Source of the DNA: a virus
Virus record (IMG/VR): IMGVR_UViG_3300010391_000107
Coordinates: 1-39,860 of that record
Length of the DNA stretch: 39,860 nt
Strand: one strand, 5' to 3'
Part shown: in pieces, positions 1 to 8,208 of the stretch
How the letters are laid out: each line of letters starts with the position of its first letter
Position numbering within the stretch: the stretch's first letter is position 1
The notes under the pieces: model-generated
What the model saw: only the letters and a program-made list of their open reading frames with translations
What the model was told of the DNA's origin: nothing
Database searches by the model: none
Program-made: the position numbers and the translations under genes

Positions 1-169
1 AAATATTTTTCATTTTGTTATTTTTTGCCGCAGGCATTTCCGATTTGACTAAAAAATGCACAAGATGCACAGTGGCACTAATAAGTCAAATTCTCAAGCT
101 ATTGATTTATAGTAAGTTCCATAATGAGAATTGCTGCTAAATGGCGTGAGAAGAATAAACAGAAATCCG

Positions 170-370
170 ATGATTAACATGACAAACAGACAAAAAGAAT
201 TTATAAAAAAGCTGGCCGATCTATGTGAAGTATATCAAGCAGAATTTTTCTACACGATCAATGATGATGGTATCCATATCAATGTTGATCGGGAGGAAAT
301 ATTTATTGGGTTTATGCACGATGGCTGCGACGAATTAAAAGCAGCCAGGGACAATATAACCGTTAAATAA
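170..370 (+). CDS. small hypothetical phage protein
   Basis: This 66-residue acidic protein begins MINMTNRQKEFI and has an N-terminal amphipathic helix followed by a short mixed segment (FFYTINDDGIHINV). I do not recognise a named family. Starts at 170 or 179 (ATG) are both possible; a TTG at 131 would add 13 residues but has no better ribosome site. It is convergent with the Mor-like gene: the two stop codons abut at 370/371. It lies in the accessory gap between terminase and the gpW-like gene of the circular map. Confidence 0.55.
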   Translation: MINMTNRQKEFIKKLADLCEVYQAEFFYTINDDGIHINVDREEIFIGFMHDGCDELKAARDNITVK

Positions 371-649
371 TTATTTTATGATCCGGTACAAATGGCTGAG
401 GCTAATATCGTACTGCTGGCACACTTCAGCGTGGTTGCGGCCGTTGAATGTTGATCGGATAGCCTGATTGCGTATGGCGGTATCGCGGGCAGGGATATAA
501 ATATCCTTGCCGCCCCAGTTGGATTGCAGACGTCTGAATACATCGCCTGCAATCACTTTTGCAGATCCCGCTTCCGTACATAATGATTCTTCAATCGCGG
601 TTTGAATGTCGCCTTGTAACAGTTCGGCGATTTTATCGGTAATGCTCAT
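371..649 (-). CDS. Mor-like transcription activator family protein
   Basis: The 92-residue protein has the C-terminal signature of the Mu Mor/C activator family: GGKDIYIPA, then RNQAIRSTFNGRNHAEVCQQYDIS and a terminal recognition helix (LSHLYRIIK). Mor-family proteins activate middle or late phage promoters as dimers. I chose the ATG at 649 because it overlaps the terminase stop as ATGA and has GGAG nine bases upstream; an ATG at 664 would add MEFKI. Lying directly behind terminase is unusual for a timing regulator. Family assignment is fairly sure; which promoter it acts on is unknown. Confidence 0.75.
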   Translation of the reverse strand: MSITDKIAELLQGDIQTAIEESLCTEAGSAKVIAGDVFRRLQSNWGGKDIYIPARDTAIRNQAIRSTFNGRNHAEVCQQYDISLSHLYRIIK

Positions 650-2616
650 AATCTTGAACTCCATGTGTCTGAGGCCAGCGGGGTGGCAGGTTTTGGTTTG
701 GGTGGTTGCGGTGCGAACTGCTGCGCGGGTGTGTCGATAATGATGGCTTCCGGCGCTTTTAACCGGCTGAATTGATCGGCCGTTATTTCGCCGTATTGTG
801 CAAGCAGATCATTCCATTTCGCCTGGGTGTGCAGGTGCAATCTAAGCTCCTGATGGTGCGCGGCGGCGTAGGAATAAACCCATGTATCCAGCGGCTCGTT
901 TCTTGCGCCGCGTTTTTTTACGAAGCGGTTGCTGCGCGGGTCGTAGGTTTCGGAGGTTATGCCGGTGAAGTATTCGCTGGGCAAGTCTTCGCTGAAATGC
1001 ACGAGGCGGTTTGTCATGTCTTTGTCGCCGTCGGTGGCCAGGCGTCCGAACAGTACGTTTTTAACCGCCACGGTGCCGACGTGCTGGATATGCACGCCGC
1101 ACTTGTTGTAGTTGCCTCGCCAGTTGACGTCCTGCGCTTTGGCTTTCGACAATACCGGCGCATTGTTTGGCACAGCGCCGAATATCACCATCGGGCGGCG
1201 GATTAAGCGGCGGCGCACATAGTCTTTGACGGCTTCAGTTCTGTGTCCGCCGGCATCGATGGCGGTCGCCATGACCGGTATTAGCTGGCCGTTGATATGC
1301 TGGATCGGCGTGTTAAGCAATTCTGTCAGCGCCACCCAGACCGCTTCATCGGCAGGATCGCCCATCAATTCGACATAATCCAGCGTCCAGGAGGCCATGC
1401 CTTTACCCCAGCCGGTTATATGCACAGCCAGACGATTATCCTGGGTATCGACGCCTGCTGTTATCGCGGCCACGCCTAACGGAGCCACGCGCAGCCGGTA
1501 GGCTTCGGCGCGGTCGGCAATGACATTGAATTTGACCGCGCGCATGGTCGGATCTTCCCATGCTTCCGCCAGGCGGCTGTTCAAAAAGGTTTTCAACCGG
1601 GCCGGGTCGTTATAGGCTTGCAGCCACATATCAACCAGCGTCGCCCAGCGCGGGCCTAGTCCGATTTGATAATACAGGGCGTTGATCTGGTAGCCCCTTA
1701 ATACCGGGCCGGGATTAAGGGCAATCCAGCGGCCGTTTTTGATCATGTCGGTTTTGTAGTGCTCTTCAATCTCACAGGCGCATTCCGGGCAGACATAACG
1801 CACATCCTGTCCGCCTGGGCTCCAATGCAGGCCGGCCCATTCAAATATGATCAGTTCATCGCAGTGCGGGCAAGGCATGTGGTATTTGCGCTGGTCCGAT
1901 TTCAGGTAAAGCTCGTGCGTCCGGCAAACGCCTATAATGCCGGGACTGGATATGTATAGACGCTTGTAGGTTGCCGGGAATGCCGAGGTGCGGTCTTCCA
2001 GCATCATCAATGGATCGTCGCCGGAGTTCAGGTTGCCGGCGAACTCGGTCAACTCGTCAACGATCAGGTATTTAACCGTGGTGGACTTGAGCCTGGCAGG
2101 GCTCCCGGCGTGTTCGATATAGAGCTGGCCGCCGATGAAGTCCTTGAAATCTTTGGTGTTCGAGCTGTTGCGACTATTGCTGGTGATCAAGGTTTTTTGT
2201 ACGGCAGGCGTTTCCTCGATCATCGGGTTTAATTTCTGGTTGATCCATTTGCTTTGTGAGACTTCGCCGGGTAGGCAGACCATCACCGGGCCTTGACTGT
2301 GATCCATGATGTAGCCGAGGGCATTGACAGCTACTTCAGTCTTGCCGAACTGGATCGGGAACATCAAGACGACATCATGCACGGTCGAACGTGCGGACAG
2401 GCAATCCATCGGCTCACGCAGCGGCGGGTTGCGATCGGTGCGCCACGGCCCCGGCTCGGCGCTGCCTTTTTTCGACAAGCGCCGCTCGTTGTCGGCCCAT
2501 TCACTCACGGTTAGCGTCTTGCGCGGGGCGAAGGCTTTCGCGCGGGTGGCGTTGATGAGGTGGGCGGCGTTTAGATGTGCCACTTCGTTGATGACGGGTT
2601 GGGTCAATGACTTCAT
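646..2616 (-). CDS. terminase large subunit, GpA family
   Basis: The 656-residue packaging motor and nuclease threads the genome into proheads and cuts concatemers. The ATPase part shows a variant Walker A (PIQFGKTE, about 87-94) and Walker B with catalytic acid (LIVDEL, about 184-189). A zinc knuckle follows (CPHC 249-252, CPEC 276-279), as in many GpA-type terminases. The nuclease part shows acidic motifs AGVDTQDN (D390) and IDAGGHRTE (D454). Length and domain order match lambda gpA. It overlaps the small subunit gene by ATGA. GpA-family phages generally cut at cos sites, so cohesive ends are expected. Confidence 0.95.
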   Translation of the reverse strand: MKSLTQPVINEVAHLNAAHLINATRAKAFAPRKTLTVSEWADNERRLSKKGSAEPGPWRTDRNPPLREPMDCLSARSTVHDVVLMFPIQFGKTEVAVNALGYIMDHSQGPVMVCLPGEVSQSKWINQKLNPMIEETPAVQKTLITSNSRNSSNTKDFKDFIGGQLYIEHAGSPARLKSTTVKYLIVDELTEFAGNLNSGDDPLMMLEDRTSAFPATYKRLYISSPGIIGVCRTHELYLKSDQRKYHMPCPHCDELIIFEWAGLHWSPGGQDVRYVCPECACEIEEHYKTDMIKNGRWIALNPGPVLRGYQINALYYQIGLGPRWATLVDMWLQAYNDPARLKTFLNSRLAEAWEDPTMRAVKFNVIADRAEAYRLRVAPLGVAAITAGVDTQDNRLAVHITGWGKGMASWTLDYVELMGDPADEAVWVALTELLNTPIQHINGQLIPVMATAIDAGGHRTEAVKDYVRRRLIRRPMVIFGAVPNNAPVLSKAKAQDVNWRGNYNKCGVHIQHVGTVAVKNVLFGRLATDGDKDMTNRLVHFSEDLPSEYFTGITSETYDPRSNRFVKKRGARNEPLDTWVYSYAAAHHQELRLHLHTQAKWNDLLAQYGEITADQFSRLKAPEAIIIDTPAQQFAPQPPKPKPATPLASDTWSSRL

Positions 2617-3137
2617 GATTTTGTCATTGTGTGAAAGCTCCGCGACAATTCACCGAGCAGGTATTCAATCTGATCCATCAGCAGCGCCCTGATCTTCTGC
2701 TCGTCGCTGATCTCGGCCAGCTGCGGGGCCAGCATATCGGGCAGGGATTCCAGGCGGTTACGGATAATGGCATCGCCGTCGGCCACGGCCATCCTGACTT
2801 CATCGGCCACCAGCAATATGCCCTGCTTTTGTTTTACTTCCATATCCAGTAACTGGTTTTTGGATTTTTCATTCATCGCCCTGTAATGCTGATAAATGCT
2901 GCCTTCCATGGTGATATCCAATGCTTGTCCAGTCTGTTTTTGTTCGCGCTCTTTTTCATGGCGTTCAGCTACACCGGCCTTTCCGGGATCATGAGTATCG
3001 GCTATTAATTTAACCGAAGCTTCAGCATCAACCATGCGCCCTTGCATCACCAGGCGGCCTGCTGTTTTAAGCTGTGTTATGTAGCCGGGTGTGGCGCCGA
3101 TGTGCCTGGCGAAATCGGCCTGGTTCATTAGAGCCAT
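2613..3137 (-). CDS. terminase small subunit, Nu1-like
   Basis: The 174-residue DNA-recognition subunit has an N-terminal winged helix-turn-helix (MNQADFARHIGATPGYITQLKTAGRL) followed by a charged linker and an alpha-helical C-terminus, like lambda Nu1 and DUF1441 proteins. It would bind the packaging initiation site and recruit the large subunit, whose gene it overlaps by 4 bp. The start at 3137 has GAGGA six bases upstream; an ATG at 3128 forms TAATG with the upstream stop and is the alternative. The repeat field at 3.5-3.8 kb lies one gene upstream, where a cosB-type binding site could lie. Confidence 0.88.
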   Translation of the reverse strand: MALMNQADFARHIGATPGYITQLKTAGRLVMQGRMVDAEASVKLIADTHDPGKAGVAERHEKEREQKQTGQALDITMEGSIYQHYRAMNEKSKNQLLDMEVKQKQGILLVADEVRMAVADGDAIIRNRLESLPDMLAPQLAEISDEQKIRALLMDQIEYLLGELSRSFHTMTKS

Positions 3138-3475
3138 ACTGATTCCTCAAACTTATTGCAAGCTGGAATACCCGGCCATTTGACCTGTGTTGGCTTGATG
3201 TTCAGCAGGCATTGCCCGATGCCAGTGCCATCGCCCAGGGTATCGCGTTGCCATTGGCCGCAGTCTTCACAGGTTTTTTCTACTTCCCGGGTTGTTGATG
3301 GTTCGATGATCTCTTGCTCTTCAATCAGTCCTGTTTCCAGTGTAGCGCCGCGTAGGCCTGAAATCATGCCGGAGGTATAGAGTTGCCTTGCCAGGGTGTA
3401 AAAATCAGGCGTAGCGGCCTTTAATTCGCCCCGGAACGTTTCTGCATTGTCTTTCCCACAAACAATCTTCTTCAT
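3128..3475 (-). CDS. hypothetical protein with four-cysteine putative zinc site
   Basis: The 115-residue protein starts MKKIVCGKDNAETF. Its C-terminal half holds CEDCGQWQ, a GxGIGQC turn and PACNKFEE, giving a C-x2-C...C...C set that could bind zinc. An N-terminal helical part (FYTLARQLYTSG) precedes it. The open frame continues upstream to 3805, but that part only translates the noncoding repeat field, so I place the start at the ATG at 3475 even though no good ribosome site is visible. It sits between the replication gene and terminase. Function unknown. Confidence 0.65.
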   Translation of the reverse strand: MKKIVCGKDNAETFRGELKAATPDFYTLARQLYTSGMISGLRGATLETGLIEEQEIIEPSTTREVEKTCEDCGQWQRDTLGDGTGIGQCLLNIKPTQVKWPGIPACNKFEESVWL

Positions 3476-3496
3476 ATTTTTTAATAAAAAGTGTAA

Positions 3497-3769
3497 TAGT
3501 GCAGGGTGTGCAGAGTGTGCGAAATGACCCTGCACAGTTGTAGAGTACGAATGACGCTGGCTGTGCAGGGTGTGCAGGGTGTGCAGTGGGGGTATCGTGC
3601 GAGGAAGTTTTGTAAAAATAAGGGAAATAGAAAATAGCCTACGCGCGCACCCGTGTATGTAGCGCCTGCACACCCTGCACAAAAGTTCGCAAGCCTTGAC
3701 ACACGCGGCCTGTGGCTGTGCAGGGTGGGTTTTTTTGACCCTGCACACACCCTGCACACCCTGCACAGG
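3497..3769. repeat. iteron-like field of GTGCAGGG / CCCTGCAC repeats
   Basis: The 8-mer GTGCAGGG or its complement occurs nine times exactly (starting at 3499, 3528, 3563, 3572, 3673, 3718, 3739, 3750, 3759), with further near copies at 3508, 3581 and 3665. Copies cluster as direct repeats with a 9-11 bp period and as inverted pairs that can fold, one pair around a T7 loop at 3718-3746. The 316 bp gap (3476-3791) holds no convincing gene. It follows the primase-helicase gene and precedes terminase by one gene, so a replication origin or a packaging (cosB-like) binding field are the two main readings. Confidence 0.75.
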
Positions 3770-3791
3770 ATTATTTGCTATCAGGCAACAA

Positions 3792-6194
3792 TCAATCATA
3801 AGCACCGCCCTTGTAATAATGGACGGCGTTGCGGAAATCCTCGACGCATTGCCCGAGCCAGCCGGTTTCGCTATTACCCGGGTTCATTTCCAGACATTGC
3901 GGCGGATATAGAAACGTTTTCGGGTTGCTGTGTTTGGCGCCGTTCAGGTAGCGCTTGCGTTCCTTGCTGACGCCGGGACGTTTGGCCAGATGGTCGATGG
4001 TACGGTTCAGCGGCGAGGGTTTTACGCCCTGCCGTCCGCACCAGTGCTTATAGAGATCGTAAATATCTTCCGTCAATACCGGGATGTTGGGCACGCCATC
4101 CATTTCACCGGCCAGCCAGTCATCGTAAAATCTGAGAATGCTGTCCTTGCTGAGATTGAGCAGTTCTTCCTTGGCGGTAGTCATCGGCGGCTGTGAGTGT
4201 TCGTTAAAATCGCCGAGATCGATATTAAGCAGCCAGTCATGCAGCGCCTCGATGCCGCCGTTTTTTATTTCATTGGAAACAATTTTGTAATAATCGCCGT
4301 CTTTTTTAGGCGGTGTCCAGATTACATAATGGCGGCGGTCATCTTCTTCAATGACCACCGGCATGCGTTCGTTGGATAAAAACACGATGTTGACGTGGTT
4401 TTTTTCCTCATAAGCGGCGATATTTTTCGGGTTGATCCGGATCCATTCGCCGGTAATAAAGCATTTCAGCTTGTTTTTGACGTGGTAGAGGTCTGACCTG
4501 GCTACCACCTCGTCGGCGATCATGAATAGTTTGGAGCTTGCCCAGTCATTGAATTTATCTTCGATGGCCGACTGATCGATGATGCGGCCATAACGGCCGT
4601 ATATGATCATGATGCATTCAAAAAACAGATTTTTGCCGGTGCCCTGCGGACCGTGCACGACAATGGTGGTGCGCATTTTGGCGCCGGGATGCTGGAGCGG
4701 ATAGGCCAGCCATTTGATGACCCATTTCGCCGCGTCCATCGAATTGTTTTCGCCGCTGCACATGTGATAGAGCAGACCGATCAGGGCGTCGCAATTGCCG
4801 GCCTTGGGCGTGGTCGGCCAGCCTGACCACAGATTGCAGGTGATGTTTTTATCGTCGCCGGCCGGATCGAAACCGACATTCTCGGCGCGAACGATGCTGC
4901 GTTGCGGTGATTCCTGCCAGCGCCTGTGCGTTTCCCGCGACATGCAGGCATCGCGCATATCGGACAACGCCAGCAGCTGGTGTTCGCTGTGGTCGAATAC
5001 AGTACCACCCTTGCCGTAAATCAGGCTGAAGCGTTCGAGCAATTCGTCGGTGGTGTCGATGGGTTTTAGCTTCTTTGTTTCCCCGCCCCCCTGCTGTATT
5101 TCGTCCCGCGCCTTTGCGGTAGCAAGCCAGCCAAACTGGAGCAAAGCAGATTCAATTTGAGTCCTTACCGTGTGCAGGCTATCGGTCAAATGCAGGTCGT
5201 TAAAATCGGTGAGCTTGCCTTGATTGCGGCAATAATGATCGAAACGCGCTTCGGGATCTGCAAATCGCGGGGAAATGACGCGGCCGTTGACGGCGAGCGC
5301 GGCCAGTTCTGCGAACTCAGCTCCGGCATTGCGTTTGCCGTGGGGTTCATTGCAGGCCGGACAGGTTGCCGATAGGTTAATGTTTACTGGTTGTTGACAA
5401 TGCTTGCAGTGGCTTAAGGCATCATCATCGGCACAGATTAGAATGTTCGCGTGCGGATAGCGCTTTTTTAGATTCTTGGCTACCTCTGCTAAGTTGCCGG
5501 CATCGAACGCCATCGCAGACGGATAGCCAGTGGCTTCATGCAAGCTTGAGAATGTGGCATATCCTTCAGAGAGAAGTATTAAATTAGTCGGGCTTCCGAT
5601 TAAATGAAAATGGCCTTTTTTGACAACACCTGCAGGCCAGAATTGTTTGTCGCGGCCGTTGTGTTTTTCGATCAGCTCTTTTTGCCTGGTCTTATCGAGA
5701 ATGAATTGTAGTCCGTGAATTCGTCCGGAGATATCCAGCATCGGCACTGCCAATGCGCCTTTTGATGTGAATCTTACGCCATGGGCGGCGATGCCTTTGC
5801 GGTGCAGATAATCACAATCGCCATCTGTTTGCAGATTGCGCCAGGCTTTGTCGGCCCGTAACGCAGATTGTTCAGCGCGTTTTTTTTGCTCCCAATCCGC
5901 GCGTTTTTTATCATCGGCTATGCGCTGCTTGATGGCGGCTTTCTGCTCATTACTGAGTTCGATCTTGGTAAGCTCGATCTTTTGAGCATTGGCTTCGGCT
6001 CCCTGCCATATTCCATAAGAGCCAACCAGAACGGTATCGCCACCTGATAGCGTGATCTCATGAATAATATACCAGCCGCGTTTTTCTCGATCTGATTCAA
6101 TCCGGCAGCGAACCATCCGACCAACATCCAGACGCCCGACCTGGAGACCGAATCCTGTCAGTTGCGCCAGTACATCCTCATAATTAGCAGCCAT
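3792..6194 (-). CDS. toprim primase / DUF5906-type helicase
   Basis: The 800-residue replication protein combines a toprim-like primase half (acidic motif LLSEGYAT with E210, then ILICADDDA with D256 and D258) and a C-terminal superfamily 3-like helicase half with Walker A GPQGTGKN (515-522) and Walker B-like LFMIADEV (556-563). A Cys4 knuckle (CKHC 263-266, CPAC 278-281) is inserted directly after the toprim acids. The C-terminal part resembles DUF5906 primase-helicases of phages and plasmids. It probably melts the origin and primes phage DNA replication. No phage polymerase gene is visible, so a host polymerase would be used. The start has only a weak ribosome site. Confidence 0.9.
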   Translation of the reverse strand: MAANYEDVLAQLTGFGLQVGRLDVGRMVRCRIESDREKRGWYIIHEITLSGGDTVLVGSYGIWQGAEANAQKIELTKIELSNEQKAAIKQRIADDKKRADWEQKKRAEQSALRADKAWRNLQTDGDCDYLHRKGIAAHGVRFTSKGALAVPMLDISGRIHGLQFILDKTRQKELIEKHNGRDKQFWPAGVVKKGHFHLIGSPTNLILLSEGYATFSSLHEATGYPSAMAFDAGNLAEVAKNLKKRYPHANILICADDDALSHCKHCQQPVNINLSATCPACNEPHGKRNAGAEFAELAALAVNGRVISPRFADPEARFDHYCRNQGKLTDFNDLHLTDSLHTVRTQIESALLQFGWLATAKARDEIQQGGGETKKLKPIDTTDELLERFSLIYGKGGTVFDHSEHQLLALSDMRDACMSRETHRRWQESPQRSIVRAENVGFDPAGDDKNITCNLWSGWPTTPKAGNCDALIGLLYHMCSGENNSMDAAKWVIKWLAYPLQHPGAKMRTTIVVHGPQGTGKNLFFECIMIIYGRYGRIIDQSAIEDKFNDWASSKLFMIADEVVARSDLYHVKNKLKCFITGEWIRINPKNIAAYEEKNHVNIVFLSNERMPVVIEEDDRRHYVIWTPPKKDGDYYKIVSNEIKNGGIEALHDWLLNIDLGDFNEHSQPPMTTAKEELLNLSKDSILRFYDDWLAGEMDGVPNIPVLTEDIYDLYKHWCGRQGVKPSPLNRTIDHLAKRPGVSKERKRYLNGAKHSNPKTFLYPPQCLEMNPGNSETGWLGQCVEDFRNAVHYYKGGAYD

Positions 6195-6366
6195 GTTTAG
6201 TAACTTACGCCTGCACTAACTACATAAATATCGAGAGCATTTGTATCCGCATGTGGTGATGTCCAGAGGGACCCATAAGCTGGCAAGGGGTTGTTATTTG
6301 CTGATAAAAAAGATGATTTTACTAAATCAAAAATTGATTTAAATAATAAGGGGAGGCGGGGAATAA
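6195..6366. other. AT-rich intergenic gap with a palindrome
   Basis: This 172 bp gap upstream of the primase-helicase gene contains an AT-rich stretch and an inverted repeat AAATCAA-AAA-TTGATTT around 6325-6341. No gene is supported here. It may hold a regulator or promoter site for the replication gene, but no clear promoter could be assigned. Confidence 0.35.
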
Positions 6367-6570
6367 TCATAGGTTTGCGCCCTTATCCAGTGAATTAAAT
6401 AGACAGCGCATGACGGTATAACTTGCGCCTTTCATGCCTGGCAATTGCAATGTATCGGCTGCTTTTTCATGAGACTGCATCAACGAGAATGCTTGCTCGG
6501 CTGTGCCTGATATACGCTCGCCGTATGTATTGAAATAATCAATACGGTATTGTCCTGTTGGCGTTCTCAT
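6367..6570 (-). CDS. small hypothetical protein
   Basis: The 67-residue protein (MRTPTGQYRIDYFNTYGERISG...) has no recognised family. Its first part looks like a short beta hairpin (QYRIDYFNTYGERISGTAEQAF), the rest helical. The start overlaps the stop of the upstream dNMP kinase gene by ATGA, which argues for a real, translationally coupled gene in the early leftward operon. Confidence 0.6.
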   Translation of the reverse strand: MRTPTGQYRIDYFNTYGERISGTAEQAFSLMQSHEKAADTLQLPGMKGASYTVMRCLFNSLDKGANL

Positions 6571-7118
6571 GTGTGGATATGTCCGGCTACTACTATCGAA
6601 ACGTCCAGTAGAAAATCAGCAAGCGAATGATCATTGTCAACAAATGCATCATCGGGGTGGTCTGATATACCCGCCTCGCTGGCATGTAAATCGCTCACCA
6701 AGTCGCCCCGGTCGATATGAATAATCAATCCGCCAAGATCACGAATCATAGCGGCTTCATTTTCAAACCTGACATCATCGAAAACAATATAATCGGCTTC
6801 CGAGGCTTCAATTTTCAGTCGTGCAGCCAACACCCACAATTCGGAATTAATACAAACACGCCCCCATTCCGTCCCTAACGTTTGCAGCAAATGCCGGGCT
6901 GATTTGCCAATAGGATCAATAATCTTTTCCTTATCTGCCGATAGCATCGTTTGGATATCCGTGTGCAGATAGCCGCAATCGATCAGCAATGCCGACAACA
7001 TCTCGCGAATGGGATCGGCAAACGACAGGCGCACAAACCCGGATTTTTCCAGTTTGATAGCTGCCGATGTTTTGCCGGACTGTTTACGTCCGGCCAGGCC
7101 AATAATAGGTTTAGTCAT
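6567..7118 (-). CDS. deoxynucleoside monophosphate kinase
   Basis: The 183-residue P-loop kinase begins MTKPIIGLAGRKQSGKTSAA, with Walker A GRKQSGKT at the N-terminus, then FVRLSFADPIREML, the signature of phage T4/T5-type dNMP kinases that phosphorylate dNMPs to dNDPs to feed phage DNA synthesis. A further conserved part is IVFDDVRFENEAAMI (acid pair and nucleotide-binding loop). I chose the ATG at 7118: it forms TGATG with the upstream stop and has AAGGG six bases upstream, whereas an ATG at 7124 would touch its own ribosome site. It is in the same operon as the primase-helicase. Confidence 0.87.
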   Translation of the reverse strand: MTKPIIGLAGRKQSGKTSAAIKLEKSGFVRLSFADPIREMLSALLIDCGYLHTDIQTMLSADKEKIIDPIGKSARHLLQTLGTEWGRVCINSELWVLAARLKIEASEADYIVFDDVRFENEAAMIRDLGGLIIHIDRGDLVSDLHASEAGISDHPDDAFVDNDHSLADFLLDVSIVVAGHIHT

Positions 7119-7279
7119 CACCATCCCTTCAATAAACCTTCAAACAGCCAATTAACCAGGCGCTGGAGATAGCCCAGTCCAACATCAAAACATGACACCA
7201 GGAAGTGCCAGAGCCACATAGAAAGCCAACGCAATACAGCCACAGTCAGCCAAAAAACACCGCGCAAAATATTAACCAT
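7118..7279 (-). CDS. small tryptophan-rich membrane protein
   Basis: The 53-residue hydrophobic protein (MVNILRGVFWLTVAVLRWLS...) is almost entirely membrane-like, rich in Trp and Leu, and may form two membrane helices. The start ATG at 7279 has AGGGGG just upstream, and the stop overlaps the kinase start (TGATG), so it is tightly coupled in the operon. Function unknown; a membrane-anchoring or host-takeover role is possible but unproven. Confidence 0.6.
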   Translation of the reverse strand: MVNILRGVFWLTVAVLRWLSMWLWHFLVSCFDVGLGYLQRLVNWLFEGLLKGW

Positions 7280-7643
7280 CGATCCCCCTGATTCTAGACC
7301 TGACAGACATATGTCCTGCCGACTTCGGCCGTCCGACACGAATAGCCTGATCATCAAGCCCCGCTGTAGACAGCATCAACCACAAACATAGCGCAGTCGT
7401 TGACAACTGCACCATGCCCCGCGCTACAGCATTGCCAATCGTAGCGCAGCGCACATTAATGGAAGCCTGGCGCACCTGCAATTTTAAATAGATATGCTCG
7501 CAGTGAGCAGAAACCGTTTTAATGCTAATCGCCAGTTTCCGAGCGATGACCTTGTCCGGGGCCGCTTCACAGATCAGCGCCAGAATCTCGCTTTCCCGGT
7601 CGGTCAAATCCCGCTTATCAATCACTTTGGCATAAATATTCAT
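7272..7643 (-). CDS. LuxR/GerE-type helix-turn-helix protein
   Basis: The 123-residue protein has a complete LuxR-type DNA-binding domain at residues about 10-60: LTDRESEILALICEAAPDKVIARKL..., then SIKTVSAHCEHIYLKL. No receiver or ligand domain precedes it, so this is a stand-alone HTH regulator. The C-terminal 50 residues contain a hydrophobic stretch (TTALCLWLMLSTAG) of unknown role. Its place as a first protein gene after the tRNA and terminator in the leftward operon suits an early or delayed-early regulator, as Q or Cox-like genes would be; that role is inference. Confidence 0.75.
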   Translation of the reverse strand: MNIYAKVIDKRDLTDRESEILALICEAAPDKVIARKLAISIKTVSAHCEHIYLKLQVRQASINVRCATIGNAVARGMVQLSTTALCLWLMLSTAGLDDQAIRVGRPKSAGHMSVRSRIRGIDG

Positions 7644-7708
7644 TACACATGACCCTGGGAATTATCCCGATTGTTGACACTGACGAAATCACCCATCATT
7701 AACCCCGG

Positions 7709-7731
7709 CAAAAAAGACCCGCCGGAGCGGG
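7709..7731 (-). terminator. rho-independent terminator after the tRNA
   Basis: Read on the minus strand the sequence is CCCGC-TCCG-GCGGG followed by TCTTTTTT, a GC stem with a tetraloop and U-run. It lies between the tRNA gene and the LuxR-type gene, so it would end or attenuate the leftward early transcript just downstream of the tRNA. Confidence 0.75.
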
Positions 7732-7764
7732 ACAGAGTTGACACCAGGAGAGGTATGAGGTGTT

Positions 7765-7840
7765 TGGTGGCGGAGGCAGGACTTGAACCTGTGACCTTCG
7801 GCTTATGAGACCGACGAGCTGCCAACTGCTCTACTCCGCG
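7765..7840 (-). tRNA. initiator-type tRNA-Met (CAT)
   Basis: A 76-base cloverleaf with encoded CCA is read on the minus strand. The anticodon loop is CTCATAA (CAT). Initiator features visible are an unpaired first base (C1 opposite C72), A11-T24 in the D stem (GAGC/GCTC) and an anticodon stem TCGGT/GCCGA that keeps two of the three usual G-C pairs; the third is T31-G39. The T loop is TTCAAGT, and the T stem has an A49-C65 mismatch. The closest familiar tRNA is bacterial tRNA-fMet rather than elongator Met. It lies inside phage early genes. Confidence 0.9.
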
Positions 7841-7912
7841 ATTAAAAGTGCCATACCATCACCCGCCATAAATATCTTAGTAGGAGACACTGACAGTTGG
7901 GTGGTGGTGTGA

Positions 7913-8200
7913 TTATTCATTTTGAGCATGCCGGTCGGTTGATCGCCTTGCATAAGGCTTTGGTATTACTTCAGCAGGTTTGAGCACCGGAAGCAGATCG
8001 TCTTTAGTAACTTTCCCGCCAACCGCAGCAGAAATTAATTCGGCATAATTGGTTTCGCCGCTGTATTCGGTGCGTGGTGGTCTGCCGGCAATGGCCCACT
8101 TCATAACAGCCTTACCTGAAACGCCGCACAGTTTTCCGATCTTGGCATGACTGCCCAAGATGTCCTTAGCTTCTAATAATTTTTCAGAGTATATATTCAT
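7913..8200 (-). CDS. Cro/YdaS-like antirepressor, first gene of leftward operon
   Basis: The 95-residue protein has an N-terminal helix-turn-helix (LGSHAKIGKLCGVSGKAVMKWAIAGRPPRTEY) and the trailing GGKVTKDDLLP segment seen in YdaS/Cro-type proteins, where it follows the HTH (GG.VT..DL.P). It is divergent from the repressor gene and starts two or three bases after the predicted transcription start, so its mRNA would be nearly leaderless; no ribosome site precedes the ATG. It should bind the shared operator and favour lytic growth. Confidence 0.82.
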   Translation of the reverse strand: MNIYSEKLLEAKDILGSHAKIGKLCGVSGKAVMKWAIAGRPPRTEYSGETNYAELISAAVGGKVTKDDLLPVLKPAEVIPKPYARRSTDRHAQNE

Positions 8201-8208
8201 GATTCAAA

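Noticed and set aside
772-2692. Plus-strand frames opposite the terminase genes
   Set aside because: Shadow frames of a clear GpA-family gene, with no start signals.
3476-3805. Upstream extension of the 115-residue protein and an opposite-phase 92-residue frame through the repeat field
   Set aside because: Both only translate the GTGCAGGG repeats (His-Thr-Leu runs), lack ribosome sites and have no protein-like composition.
7643-7825. Open frame across the tRNA region
   Set aside because: It overlaps a complete tRNA and a terminator, and its sequence is the translated tRNA.
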